Assembly (NCBI GenBank): GCA_009901575.1
Contig: WXYP01000002.1
Span: 62,001-126,000, forward strand
Length of the DNA stretch: 64,000 nt
From: Flavobacteriaceae bacterium R38
GTDB lineage: Bacteria > Bacteroidota > Bacteroidia > Flavobacteriales > Flavobacteriaceae
Direction: 5' to 3'
In this document: piece by piece, positions 1 to 8,636 of the stretch
Layout: each line of letters opens with the position of its first letter
How positions within the stretch are numbered: the stretch's first letter is position 1
Made by a program: the position numbers and the translations under genes
The notes under the pieces: model-generated
What the model was told of the DNA's origin: nothing
Seen by the model: only the letters and a program-made list of their open reading frames with translations
The model's database searches: none

Positions 1-10
1 CCTTAAAAAA

Positions 11-667
11 ATGGAGCTACTAGAATTAAAATCCATTTGGAAAAAGGCAATAAAGCAGCAAGTTGATACCCCCAACTTAACTGCAGAAGAAGTGCATATG
101 CTAATAAATAAAAAATCTAATACTGCTATTTCTAAGATAAAAAGGGAAATGAAGTTTAAGATATGGTTTATGGGGATATTAGGTGTTTTAGGAATGGTAA
201 TGTCTGTTATATTATTGTTTGTGGGTAAAGAGGAACACCTTCTTGAAAGTATTTTTAACTCTGTTGAAATTAGTGTCATTTATTTTTTAATGTCTGTTGT
301 TATTTTTATTTTCTCTAGGAGAATTAAAACCACTCGCGATAAAATAAGAGAATATCAACGTACATCATTAGACTTAAAAACGGCTATTGAAGACGTTTTA
401 GTCTTGATGAAGAAGATTATAAAATTAGCGGTGACTATTGCCGGGATAATGACACCATTTTTTGTGGTTTGGATTACGTATACCTACCTATATGAAGAGA
501 GAGTGTTCGTATTTGATATAAGAGTGTTGTATCTTCTAATTATACTTATTGTTTCTCATAAGCTATTTTCTTTTTTAGAGACTAGAGTTCAGCGCAAAAA
601 ATATGGGAAATATATAGATACATTGAAACAATGCCTTGATGAATTAGAAGAAGTAGAGAAAATGTAA
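11..667 (+). CDS. Hypothetical membrane protein, possible anti-sigma-like partner
   Basis: I do not recognise a named family. The 218-residue product starts with a charged helical N-terminus (about 1-45). Four hydrophobic segments follow, near 48-68, 84-102, 138-158 and 168-190, and the protein ends in a Glu/Lys-rich tail, so it is an inner-membrane protein. The ATG is ten bases from the window edge, so an upstream partner cannot be seen. In Flavobacteria, proteins of this shape often sit directly behind an ECF sigma factor gene, but that is only inference here. The Lys- and Ile-rich composition matches its neighbours and gives no sign of transfer. Confidence 0.6.
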   Translation: MELLELKSIWKKAIKQQVDTPNLTAEEVHMLINKKSNTAISKIKREMKFKIWFMGILGVLGMVMSVILLFVGKEEHLLESIFNSVEISVIYFLMSVVIFIFSRRIKTTRDKIREYQRTSLDLKTAIEDVLVLMKKIIKLAVTIAGIMTPFFVVWITYTYLYEERVFVFDIRVLYLLIILIVSHKLFSFLETRVQRKKYGKYIDTLKQCLDELEEVEKM

Positions 668-756
668 TCGTAAAAAAAAAATGAGAAAAGTGTAATTCTT
701 GTAATTATTTATACAACTTACTTTATCAAGAGTAAATTTAATAATGAAGTTAAATA

Positions 757-972
757 ATGAGAAATAATAAGAATGATGAGTTTAAGAAAAACAGAATAAA
801 TTTTTCTTTTAAAGGAGTTTTTTATGGATTGGCAGCCTCTGTTGTTTTGATTTTGTTACATGGAGGGTATGAGTCGAGTAGTCTGCAAAAAATCCTTATG
901 GTAAAAATGTTTCTGGTTTTATTTTATGTTTTTGTAATGCCTAATCTGTTTAATAAAAAGGAAATGAGTTAG
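757..972 (+). CDS. Small hypothetical membrane protein (71 aa)
   Basis: This is an unrecognised 71-residue protein. It has a basic, Asn-rich N-terminus (about 1-20) followed by two hydrophobic stretches near 22-37 and 47-63, so it is probably a small inner-membrane protein. It is followed after five bases by another membrane-protein gene on the same strand, which suggests co-transcription. I chose the ATG at 757; the only upstream alternatives are short and AT-rich. There is no domain evidence, so the call rests on coding-like sequence and the tight spacing to the next gene. Confidence 0.5.
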   Translation: MRNNKNDEFKKNRINFSFKGVFYGLAASVVLILLHGGYESSSLQKILMVKMFLVLFYVFVMPNLFNKKEMS

Positions 973-977
973 AAATC

Positions 978-1433
978 ATGAATTTGCGAAGCATTAAGCC
1001 ATATATTAAATACTTGTATATTGGAATGTTACTGATGCATTCTGCAAATAAATTTTTAATCAGGCCATGGGTCTTGGAACACCATTTTTCAAGGTTTTGG
1101 GTTGTTTTGGTAAATTCGCTCCCAAACTTTCTGGAAGCAGTTGTTGGAATAATAGTGCTAACAGGAATAGGACTCCTGTTAAAAGTGTGTTTTTTTAAAG
1201 CACTAAATACAATAAATAATAAAACGTTATTGTCTATAGCTTCTGTAATCGCCGGTATTTATGTAATTACACAAGAATTAAAGATTCATAATTTAGGAGG
1301 AAGAAACGTATATGATCCTAATGATCTTATCGCTTCTATCATAGGCCTGGTTTTTACTTATTTGTTAATTTATAAAAAAGGTATTTTAAAAAAAGAAGGA
1401 GAGAGGGAGCTGGCTATTCAAAAGACTGCATAG
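978..1433 (+). CDS. Hypothetical membrane protein (151 aa)
   Basis: This 151-residue protein has about four hydrophobic segments (near 12-22, 40-64, 84-98 and 112-132), so it is an integral membrane protein of unknown role. It begins five bases after the 71-residue gene and probably forms a two-gene unit with it. Its last 20 bases overlap the 3' end of the convergent MsbA-like gene, so the two transcripts are antisense to each other at their ends. I do not recognise a family and assign no function. Confidence 0.6.
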   Translation: MNLRSIKPYIKYLYIGMLLMHSANKFLIRPWVLEHHFSRFWVVLVNSLPNFLEAVVGIIVLTGIGLLLKVCFFKALNTINNKTLLSIASVIAGIYVITQELKIHNLGGRNVYDPNDLIASIIGLVFTYLLIYKKGILKKEGERELAIQKTA

Positions 1434-3240
1434 TTACCAACTTTTTATACACTCCATCTTTTTTAATAAGCTCTTCGTGATTTCCTTGCTCTACAATTTC
1501 TCCTTTTTGCATAACTACAATAATATCTGCATTTTGAATAGTGGATAATCGATGCGCAATTACAATTGAAGTCCTGTTTTGCATCATATTCTCTAATGCA
1601 TTCTGTACCAATTTTTCGCTTTCGGTATCTAACGCAGAAGTGGCTTCGTCGAGAACCATAATAGGAGGGCTTTTAAGTACAGCTCTTGCAATGGACAAAC
1701 GTTGCTTTTGTCCGCCACTTAGTTTACCTCCCGCATCTCCTATATTGGTGTCGATTCCGTTAGGTAAATTCTCTACAAATTCCCATGCATTTGCAACCTT
1801 TAAAGCTTCTATAATTTCATCATCTGTTGCGTCTTGTTTTCCTAATAGCAAGTTGTTCTTTATACTATCATTAAACAAAATAGAATCTTGAGTTACCAGT
1901 CCTATATTGTTGCGTAAAGAATGCTTAGTGAAATTCCTGATATCTTCCCCATCAATAGATACAGCCCCTTCATTAACGTCATAAAAACGAGTGATGAGAT
2001 TGGCAATTGTACTTTTACCGCTTCCGGATTGCCCTACTAATGCTAATGTCTTTCCTTTCTTTAAGGTTATTGAGAAATTTTTTAAGACATAATCATCTTC
2101 ATATTTGAAAGAGACATTGTTTAAAGCTATTTCTTTGTCAAACCCTTCTTTAACTATTGCGTCTGGCTTATCTTGTAAAGGAGAAGTTATATTTAAAACT
2201 TCTAATACACGTTCTGCTGCTGCATTTCCTTTCTTGACACTATAATTAGCTTTGCTAATTGCTTTGGCAGGAGTTAAAATATTATACGCAAGCCCCATAA
2301 AAGTTAGGAATTGCTCTCCGCCAAGGGATCCTTCTACCAAAACCATTCTACCTCCAAACCATAACAAAACACCTATAACACCAATGCCTAAAAACTCACT
2401 GGTTGGTCTGGCTAAATTAGTTCTGTTTAAAAGCGAATTTGAAAAATGAAAGAAGCGTTTTGTCGAATCTTGGAATTTTTTATTGAAAATAGTTTCCATA
2501 TTGAAACCTTTGATTACTTTCAATCCTCCTAAAGATTCTTCTAGCAATGATAAAAAATAACCTTGTTCAGTTTGAACTTTATCAGATTTTCGTTTCAGGC
2601 TTTTTCCTATTATTGAGATGATGATTCCTGAAATCGGAATAAAAATGAAAACAAAAATGGTCAGTTTGACACTTATTGTAATCATAAATATAATAGAAAT
2701 GACAATTGTGAGTGGTTCTCTAATCAAAAGTTCTAAAACAGACAAAAATGAATGTTGTATCTCTAAAACATCGGTTCCCAAACGGGCCATTATATCTCCT
2801 TTTCTTTTTTCAGAAAAATAAGATAGTGGAAGCTCTATGGTTTTATCGTAAAGCTCATTTCTAATATCCTTTAAAGTACCATTCCTCAAAAAGGTAATGA
2901 AATACATGGCCAGATAACTAAATAAATTCTTTAAAAAGAAAACGGATAATATTAAAATGATTACAAAAGTCAAGGCTTTTGAAGTATCATTATCTGCCAA
3001 CTGGCTAATGTGATAATTTAAATAATCATTAAAATAAGTAGCTGCTTTGGTGAATCCTTCGTATTGAGGTGCCTCAGATAACCGTTCTGTTTCCTTATCA
3101 AATAAGACATTTAATAGGGGCATCAAAACCATAAAAGATAAGCCCGCAAATATTGCATAAAAAATATTGGAAATAATATTTAATAGTGCATAGCCTCTAT
3201 AAGGTTTCGCAAAGCGAAGTATTTTTCTGAAATAATACAT
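1414..3240 (-). CDS. ABC exporter, fused permease and ATPase (MsbA-like)
   Basis: A 608-residue half-transporter with an N-terminal six-helix ABC exporter domain (about 1-330) and a C-terminal nucleotide-binding domain. The ATPase motifs are all visible: Walker A GQSGSGKST at about 403-411, Q-loop VTQD near 450, signature LSGGQ near 507, Walker B IMVLDE near 527 and the H-loop His near 563. Such proteins act as homodimers and flip lipids, lipid A-core or drugs across the inner membrane. MsbA-type lipid export is the likeliest role but the substrate cannot be read from sequence. Its ATG overlaps the stop of the upstream phosphohexomutase gene by one base (TAATG), so translation is probably coupled. 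Its 3' end overlaps a convergent gene by 20 bases. Confidence 0.9.
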   Translation of the reverse strand: MYYFRKILRFAKPYRGYALLNIISNIFYAIFAGLSFMVLMPLLNVLFDKETERLSEAPQYEGFTKAATYFNDYLNYHISQLADNDTSKALTFVIILILSVFFLKNLFSYLAMYFITFLRNGTLKDIRNELYDKTIELPLSYFSEKRKGDIMARLGTDVLEIQHSFLSVLELLIREPLTIVISIIFMITISVKLTIFVFIFIPISGIIISIIGKSLKRKSDKVQTEQGYFLSLLEESLGGLKVIKGFNMETIFNKKFQDSTKRFFHFSNSLLNRTNLARPTSEFLGIGVIGVLLWFGGRMVLVEGSLGGEQFLTFMGLAYNILTPAKAISKANYSVKKGNAAAERVLEVLNITSPLQDKPDAIVKEGFDKEIALNNVSFKYEDDYVLKNFSITLKKGKTLALVGQSGSGKSTIANLITRFYDVNEGAVSIDGEDIRNFTKHSLRNNIGLVTQDSILFNDSIKNNLLLGKQDATDDEIIEALKVANAWEFVENLPNGIDTNIGDAGGKLSGGQKQRLSIARAVLKSPPIMVLDEATSALDTESEKLVQNALENMMQNRTSIVIAHRLSTIQNADIIVVMQKGEIVEQGNHEELIKKDGVYKKLVTMQSFE

Positions 3241-4961
3241 TAATTTAATTTCAATTCAGTAATTATTCGATCAATTTTTTGATTTAACTCTTCATCTGTT
3301 CTTTCAAATTGATCTTTAGATTCTAAATGCGTGTTAACGCTAAAATAAAACTTTATTTTTGGTTCTGTTCCACTAGGTCTTGCAGCAATTTGAGTGCCAT
3401 CTTCTGTATAATAAATCAAAACATTAGACGATGGAATTTCAATGGGAGATTCTTCCCCGTTAATCATATCTTTTGAGATGGAAGATTGATAATCCTCTAT
3501 CCTGATCACTTTAGAGCCGTCAATTGATTTTATAGGATTTTCTCTCAGGCTGATCATCATTTGCCTGATCTCTTCAGAGCCACTGATACCTTTTTTAGTA
3601 AGCGAGATTAATCGTTCTTTATAAAGTCCGAAATCTATATAAGACTGGATTAAATCTTTATAAAAAGAACTCCCGTTTGCTTTGGCATTTGCAGCAATTT
3701 CACAAGCTAAAAGAGAAGCGGTAACTGCATCTTTGTCTCGTACAAAATCGCCTACCATATATCCGAAACTTTCTTCACCCCCTCCTATAAAAACCTGGTC
3801 GGGATAATCGATAATCATTTTTGCTATCCATTTAAAGCCAGTAAGTCCGACTTTACATTCTACATGATACCCTTGAGCTAATTTATGCATCATAGGTGTA
3901 GAAACAATGGTAGATCCTATAAATTCGTTTCCTGATATTTTACCTTTATTTTTCCATTCCTCCAATAAAAAACGAGTCATAAGAATCATAGTTTGATTCC
4001 CATTCAAAAGCTTCATCTTCCCATCATTATCCCGAACAGCTATTCCTAAACGATCACTATCAGGATCTGTACCAATAACCATATCGGCATTGAGTTCTTC
4101 TGCTTTTTGAAGCGCCATATTAAGTGCCTCCGGTTCTTCCGGGTTAGGCGATTTTACTGTTGGGAAATCTCCATCGGGAACAGCCTGCTCTTCTACTACA
4201 TGTACGTTTTTATATCCCGCCCTCTTTAAAACCTCGGGGAGCGTAGTAATTGAGGTACCATGTAATGAGGTGAAAACGATGGTAAAATCATCTTTTCCCT
4301 TAGCGTTAAAACTTCCATTGTTAACTGAAGCATTAATAAAAGCTTCATCTACTTCATTCCCAATATATTCAATCAGATTTTCATTAGTTTCAAAGTTGAT
4401 GGCTTCAAAGTTTAATTGATTGATTTGTTCTATGATTTCTTTATCCTGCGGAGGCACTATTTGTCCGCCATCTGTCCAGTATACTTTATAACCATTGTAT
4501 TCTGGCGGATTATGAGAAGCAGTTAATACAATTCCGCAATGACATCCTAAATGTTTTACAGCAAAAGAAAGCTCAGGAGTAGGGCGTAACTCAGAAAATA
4601 AGTAAACCTTAATTCCGTTAGCAGAAAAGACATCAGCAACAACTTTTGCAAGCGTATCACTTTGATGTCTGCAATCAAAAGCTATAACTACTTTTAAATC
4701 TTGCCCGGGATATACTTTTTTTAAGTAATTACTCAAACCTTGAGTATTTTTACCTAAAGTGTATTTGTTTATTCGGTTAGTTCCAACCCCCATAACCCCT
4801 CTCATTCCACCAGTACCAAATTCAAGATCCTTGTAAAAAGATTCTTTTAATTCTTCCGGATTATTTTCTATAAGTTCAGTTACTGCTTTTTGTGTTTTTG
4901 TATCAAAAACATCAGTTAACCAAAAGTTTGCATTATCTAGAACATTCCCTGTTTTTTCCAT
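3240..4961 (-). CDS. Phosphoglucomutase/phosphomannomutase family enzyme
   Basis: A 573-residue alpha-D-phosphohexomutase, which interconverts hexose 1- and 6-phosphates in the cytoplasm and feeds nucleotide-sugar synthesis. All four family loops are present. The phosphoserine loop is TASHNPP (Ser149), the metal-binding loop is DPDSDR (about 299-304), the sugar-recognition loop is GEESFG, and the phosphate-binding loop RPSGTEPK lies near the C-terminus. The length fits the bacterial PGM/PMM subgroup of about 570-580 residues, which includes Bacillus PgcA. It is the likely first gene of a leftward unit with the MsbA-like exporter, which it overlaps by one base. Glucose versus mannose specificity cannot be decided here. 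Confidence 0.93.
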   Translation of the reverse strand: MEKTGNVLDNANFWLTDVFDTKTQKAVTELIENNPEELKESFYKDLEFGTGGMRGVMGVGTNRINKYTLGKNTQGLSNYLKKVYPGQDLKVVIAFDCRHQSDTLAKVVADVFSANGIKVYLFSELRPTPELSFAVKHLGCHCGIVLTASHNPPEYNGYKVYWTDGGQIVPPQDKEIIEQINQLNFEAINFETNENLIEYIGNEVDEAFINASVNNGSFNAKGKDDFTIVFTSLHGTSITTLPEVLKRAGYKNVHVVEEQAVPDGDFPTVKSPNPEEPEALNMALQKAEELNADMVIGTDPDSDRLGIAVRDNDGKMKLLNGNQTMILMTRFLLEEWKNKGKISGNEFIGSTIVSTPMMHKLAQGYHVECKVGLTGFKWIAKMIIDYPDQVFIGGGEESFGYMVGDFVRDKDAVTASLLACEIAANAKANGSSFYKDLIQSYIDFGLYKERLISLTKKGISGSEEIRQMMISLRENPIKSIDGSKVIRIEDYQSSISKDMINGEESPIEIPSSNVLIYYTEDGTQIAARPSGTEPKIKFYFSVNTHLESKDQFERTDEELNQKIDRIITELKLN

Positions 4962-5012
4962 GTATTTTGAGGATATTTGGCAAAGTTAATATTAGAATTT
5001 ATAGTAAGGGGG

Positions 5013-5963
5013 CTAAAGATTTATTTTTTCAGATATTTTATAAGATTTACGATCATTTCTCTTGGAACGAAGGATCATTTCACCCAAAAAACCTGCAATA
5101 AAAAGTTGGGCACCTATAATCATGGTGGTCAACGAAATATAAAACTGGGGTCGTTGGGTGATTAATCGTCCCGATGGATTTAAAAACAATTTATCAATCC
5201 CCAGATAAATAGCAAAAAGAAATCCGATAAACGACATTAAAACACCTAAAGCTCCGAATAAATGCATTGGGCGTCTGCCAAACTTAGAGATAAACCATAT
5301 AGTGATCAGATCTAGAAAACCATTGATAAAACGTTCCATTCCAAATTTGGTTTTCCCGTATTTACGGGCTTGATGCTGAACCACTTTTTCATCAATCTTA
5401 GAGAAACCGGCATTTTTTGCTAATACCGGGATGTATCGATGCATTTCGCCAGATACGTCAATGTTTTTAACTACCTCATTCCTGTAGGCTTTTAATCCAC
5501 AATTAAAGTCATGTAATTTTAAACCGGAAGTTTTTCTTGCTGCCCAATTAAATAGCTTAGAAGGGAGGTTTTTGAATAAAACAGAGTCGTATCGTTTCTT
5601 TTTCCAGCCGGAAATTAAATCGTGTTTATCATTTGTAATTAATTGATATAATTCCGGAATTTCTTCCGGATTGTCTTGTAAATCGGCATCCATGGTGATT
5701 ACAACATTCCCTTGTGCTATTTCAAACCCTGCATGTAGCGCCTGAGATTTACCAAAATTCTTAAAAAAACGAATGCCTTTAACAGCATCATTTTTTTCTG
5801 ATAATTTTTCGATAGTAGCCCAGGAATTATCTGTACTTCCATCATCTATAAATAAGAGCTCATATGAAAAACGATTGGATTGCATGACATTCGCAATCCA
5901 ATCGTGTAATTCGTTTAAAGATTCTTCTTCGTTGAGTAGTGGTATAACTACTGATATGTTCAT
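5013..5963 (-). CDS. Glycosyltransferase family 2, membrane anchored (GtrB/DPM1-like)
   Basis: A 316-residue inverting GT-A glycosyltransferase. The nucleotide-binding DDGS motif is at about 40-43 and the metal-binding DADLQDNPEE motif is near 93. A KYGKTKFG segment typical of polyprenyl-phosphate glycosyltransferases is near 205. Two hydrophobic helices at about 233-255 and 275-300 anchor it in the membrane. Relatives transfer glucose, mannose or similar sugars from a nucleotide donor to undecaprenyl phosphate. The DUF4199 gene just upstream on the same strand is a common companion in Flavobacteria, and the phosphohexomutase downstream could supply the sugar precursor, which is inference. 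Confidence 0.9.
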   Translation of the reverse strand: MNISVVIPLLNEEESLNELHDWIANVMQSNRFSYELLFIDDGSTDNSWATIEKLSEKNDAVKGIRFFKNFGKSQALHAGFEIAQGNVVITMDADLQDNPEEIPELYQLITNDKHDLISGWKKKRYDSVLFKNLPSKLFNWAARKTSGLKLHDFNCGLKAYRNEVVKNIDVSGEMHRYIPVLAKNAGFSKIDEKVVQHQARKYGKTKFGMERFINGFLDLITIWFISKFGRRPMHLFGALGVLMSFIGFLFAIYLGIDKLFLNPSGRLITQRPQFYISLTTMIIGAQLFIAGFLGEMILRSKRNDRKSYKISEKINL

Positions 5964-6002
5964 TGAATTTATATCTGATATTTAGATCAAAAATACAAAT
6001 TA

Positions 6003-6518
6003 CTAATCATTTTCAGACTTTTTTAAAACACTTCCTGCAATCATAGAGATTAGAAATCCTATAAAGGTAAACCATAGAATTCCAAATAAAATTCCAATTG
6101 GAGATCTGTTTGGTGGATTTTCGGCTATTTGATCTCTTACTGCATCACCTTGTCCAAACATCTCGGCCCAGGCTATGGTAGTAGCTATTTGAAAATTAGA
6201 ATCGACATAAGTATCATATACATAAGATGAGATAGAATAAAGCGTACCTATCACAACCATCATGGTAATTCCTATTAATAATGCTTGTTTAATGGATAAA
6301 AAACCATTGTTGAATGACCTGTATTTTTTAATAAATCGAGAGATAAAAATGATTTCTAAAATAAAACAAATCAGAAAAGTAGAGTAATAGACAATTGGAC
6401 CAGCAGAAAATAATTTGGGCAAGAGATCGATAATTACCCTCGCTACACCAAAAATTATCGCTGTAGGTAATATAAAATCTCTAATGTTTTTTGGTTGTTC
6501 AATGTGTTGATCTTCCAT
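6003..6518 (-). CDS. DUF4199 family membrane protein
   Basis: A 171-residue protein with four hydrophobic segments (about 15-35, 42-62, 77-98 and 142-165) and a soluble loop between the third and fourth. The pattern matches the Bacteroidota family DUF4199, whose function is unknown. It lies 39 bases upstream of the membrane glycosyltransferase on the same strand, a repeated arrangement in Flavobacteria. It may assist glycosyltransfer or lipid-linked sugar handling, but that is inferred only from position. The gene is divergent from rpmE2. Confidence 0.8.
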   Translation of the reverse strand: MEDQHIEQPKNIRDFILPTAIIFGVARVIIDLLPKLFSAGPIVYYSTFLICFILEIIFISRFIKKYRSFNNGFLSIKQALLIGITMMVVIGTLYSISSYVYDTYVDSNFQIATTIAWAEMFGQGDAVRDQIAENPPNRSPIGILFGILWFTFIGFLISMIAGSVLKKSEND

Positions 6519-6629
6519 GAATAATTTCTTTTTAGTTAGTAGTAATACTTTATTTAGTGATCAAAATTGGTTTTTTGTTACACTAAAACTTAAAATTAAT
6601 TTAAAAAGCATTGATTTTTTAAAAATAGA

Positions 6630-6660
6630 GTTGGTAGATTCTAAAATATGCTTAAATTTG
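6630..6660 (+). promoter_or_regulatory. Promoter of rpmE2 (Bacteroidota type)
   Basis: The sequence shows GTTG at 6630-6633, a 19-base spacer and TAAATTTG at 6653-6660. This fits the Bacteroidota -33/-7 consensus TTTG and TAnnTTTG. Transcription would start near 6665, giving a leader of about 33 bases before the L31 ATG. Confidence 0.7.
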
Positions 6661-6697
6661 CACTTCGAAATTTAGAAGAGATTAAAATATCATAGCG

Positions 6698-6949
6698 ATG
6701 AGAAAAGATATACATCCTGAAAATTATAGATTAGTTGCATTTAAAGATATGTCTAATGACGATATCTTTTTAACAAAATCTACTGCAGATACAAAAGAAA
6801 CAATTGAAGTTGATGGTGTTGAGTATCCATTAGTAAAGATGGAAATTTCAAGAACCTCTCATCCTTTCTACACTGGTAAATCTAAATTAATTGATACTGC
6901 CGGACGTATTGATAAGTTTAAAAACAAATACTCTAAGTTTAAAAAATAG
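6698..6949 (+). CDS. rpmE2: 50S ribosomal protein L31 type B
   Basis: An 83-residue L31 protein of the large ribosomal subunit. It begins [11 protein letters not shown] and carries the SHPFYTGK segment typical of L31. It contains no cysteine, so it belongs to the zinc-independent type B form rather than the four-cysteine type A. Its promoter matches the Bacteroidota consensus and it is monocistronic, ending at a strong hairpin terminator 30 bases after the stop. In bacteria with both forms type B is induced in low zinc. Many Flavobacteria carry only this form, so zinc control cannot be assumed. Confidence 0.97.
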   Translation: MRKDIHPENYRLVAFKDMSNDDIFLTKSTADTKETIEVDGVEYPLVKMEISRTSHPFYTGKSKLIDTAGRIDKFKNKYSKFKK

Positions 6950-6980
6950 GGTATTATCAAAATATAAAATATAAAATAAA

Positions 6981-7010
6981 AAAGCCTTCTGAAACAGAAG
7001 GCTTTTTTAT
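6981..7010 (+). terminator. Rho-independent terminator of rpmE2
   Basis: AAAGCCTTCTG and its partner around a short loop form a GC-containing stem, followed by a T-rich run. It lies 30 bases after the L31 stop codon. Confidence 0.9.
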
Positions 7011-7147
7011 TTTGCATTATATGAATAACAGTAGTCTCTAAAGAAGATTAATTTTTGATTTGGTAAAATAAATACAAAAGCTTAAAGTTTAATTGGTACG
7101 TTTATTCGTTAAATTTGCTGAGGTTTTTAAGAAGACAGTTTTTGAAT

Positions 7148-7450
7148 CATTGATTTGTTTGAGTGTTTAACTGTTACTCTTTTTTAAGAGCCAAGAACCA
7201 AGAACTAGTCGGGTTGAACTGTTAAACCGAATAATTGATGAAGTTGATTTGTTTAAGTGTCTAGTTTTTTTTCTTTTTTAAGAGCCAAGGTAAAATAACT
7301 GTCAACTGTTAACCGTAAACTGATAAGTAATTAATAATTTGTTGAAATGTTTATTTGTTGAATCGTTTAGAGGATACCTAATTTTTATATCCTCAACTAA
7401 CAACTAACAACTAACAACTAACAACTAACAACTAACAACTAACAACTAAC
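7148..7450 (+). repeat. Composite intergenic repeat, copy A, with heptamer tandem arrays
   Basis: This 300-base element is closely similar to one at 15235-15520. From left to right it holds an internal direct duplication (about 7148-7206 against 7236-7292, both ending in an AAGAGCCAAG segment). It then has short GAACCAA and CTGTCAA type 7-base repeats, a shared block around AAGTAATTAATAATTT, and a clean run of about eight CTAACAA units at 7394-7450. The run ends eight bases before the ATG of the GlmU-like gene. I see no ORF or terminal inverted repeats in it. The bases 7011-7147 before it hold nothing I can name. Confidence 0.85.
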
Positions 7451-7457
7451 ATTAGTT

Positions 7458-8633
7458 ATGAATTATATTCTATTTGATGGTACCGTACGAAATGCACTTT
7501 TACCTTTTACATATACCAGACCGGTAGCAGATATCCGAATAGGAATCTTAACTATTCGTGAGAAATGGGAAAAATTCTTGAACTATACGACAACAACTGT
7601 TACAGAAGATTATTTGTCTGATAAATATCCTATGGTAGAATTGGAAGAGAATATTCTCATCAATGCTTCTTTTTTACCAAACAAGGAAATTGTTAAGAAA
7701 ATAAAGAAATTAAAGAGTAATCAGGCTATTTTATATAACGATGAGGTCATTGCCTTTTTTACTACAGCTACCCAGGAAGAAGTAGATTTTGAAACCTATG
7801 AAACCGTAGAGTTTAAAGAAGAAATTATTCGTATAGAAAATAACTGTGATATTTTTTCTAAAAATAAGGAAGCTATTGAAGCCGATTTTGAATTGCTTAC
7901 TTCAGGACGAGAGAGCATGCCAATTCCTGAAGGTGTTAATGTGGTTAATCCGGAGCGTATTTTTATTGAAGAAGGAGCCAAGCTTACATTTTGCACGTTA
8001 AATGCTTCTTCCGGACCAATTTATGTTGGAAAGAATTCAGAAATCATGGAGGGGAGCTTTGTTAGAGGCGGATTGGCATTATGTGAAGGTGCACAATTAA
8101 AAATGGGGGCTAAGGTTTATGGAGCAACTACAGTAGGCCCTTATAGTAAGATAGGAGGAGAGGTAAATAATTCTGTCATATTTGGATATTCAAATAAAGG
8201 ACATGACGGTTTCCTTGGCAATTCGGTTTTAGGGGAGTGGTGTAACCTTGGTGCAGATACTAATACCTCAAACTTAAAAAACAATTATGCAGAGGTAAGG
8301 CTCTGGAATTATGAAACTGAAGGTTTTGCCCGTACCGGATTACAGTTTTGTGGTTTAATGATGGGAGATCACAGTAAATGCGGAATTAATACAATGTTTA
8401 ATACGGGTACTGTGGTTGGAGTAAGTGCCAATATATTTGGTAGCGGATTTCCAAGAAATTTTGTGCCAAGCTATAGCTGGGGAGGAGCTTCGGGGTTTAC
8501 TACATTTCTAACCCGTAAAGCTTTTGAAGTTTCAGAAGTGGTAATGAAACGACGTGGTATTGAATTTACCGATCAGGATAAAGCTATTTTAGAACATATT
8601 TTTGAGGAGACTAAAAAATGGCGTAAAGAATAA
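7458..8633 (+). CDS. GlmU-like sugar nucleotidyltransferase with left-handed beta helix
   Basis: A 391-residue protein of the alternative bacterial GlmU-like family found in Bacteroidota (TIGR03991 type). The N-terminal half starts MNYILFDG and resembles a reduced nucleotidyltransferase domain, with LLPFTYTRPVAD at about 15-26. Residues from about 160 to 350 form hexapeptide-type repeats of a left-handed beta helix, as in acetyltransferases that act on glucosamine 1-phosphate. The likely role is UDP-GlcNAc synthesis or a related sugar-nucleotide step, but activity is not proven for this subfamily. A heptamer tandem array ends eight bases upstream of its ATG. Its stop is three bases from the end of the convergent gene. 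Confidence 0.85.
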   Translation: MNYILFDGTVRNALLPFTYTRPVADIRIGILTIREKWEKFLNYTTTTVTEDYLSDKYPMVELEENILINASFLPNKEIVKKIKKLKSNQAILYNDEVIAFFTTATQEEVDFETYETVEFKEEIIRIENNCDIFSKNKEAIEADFELLTSGRESMPIPEGVNVVNPERIFIEEGAKLTFCTLNASSGPIYVGKNSEIMEGSFVRGGLALCEGAQLKMGAKVYGATTVGPYSKIGGEVNNSVIFGYSNKGHDGFLGNSVLGEWCNLGADTNTSNLKNNYAEVRLWNYETEGFARTGLQFCGLMMGDHSKCGINTMFNTGTVVGVSANIFGSGFPRNFVPSYSWGGASGFTTFLTRKAFEVSEVVMKRRGIEFTDQDKAILEHIFEETKKWRKE

Positions 8634-8636
8634 GTC

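Noticed and set aside
6698-6949. Zinc-regulated L31 switch
   Set aside because: Type B L31 is the only form in many Flavobacteria and no Zur-like site can be seen upstream, so no special regulation is claimed.
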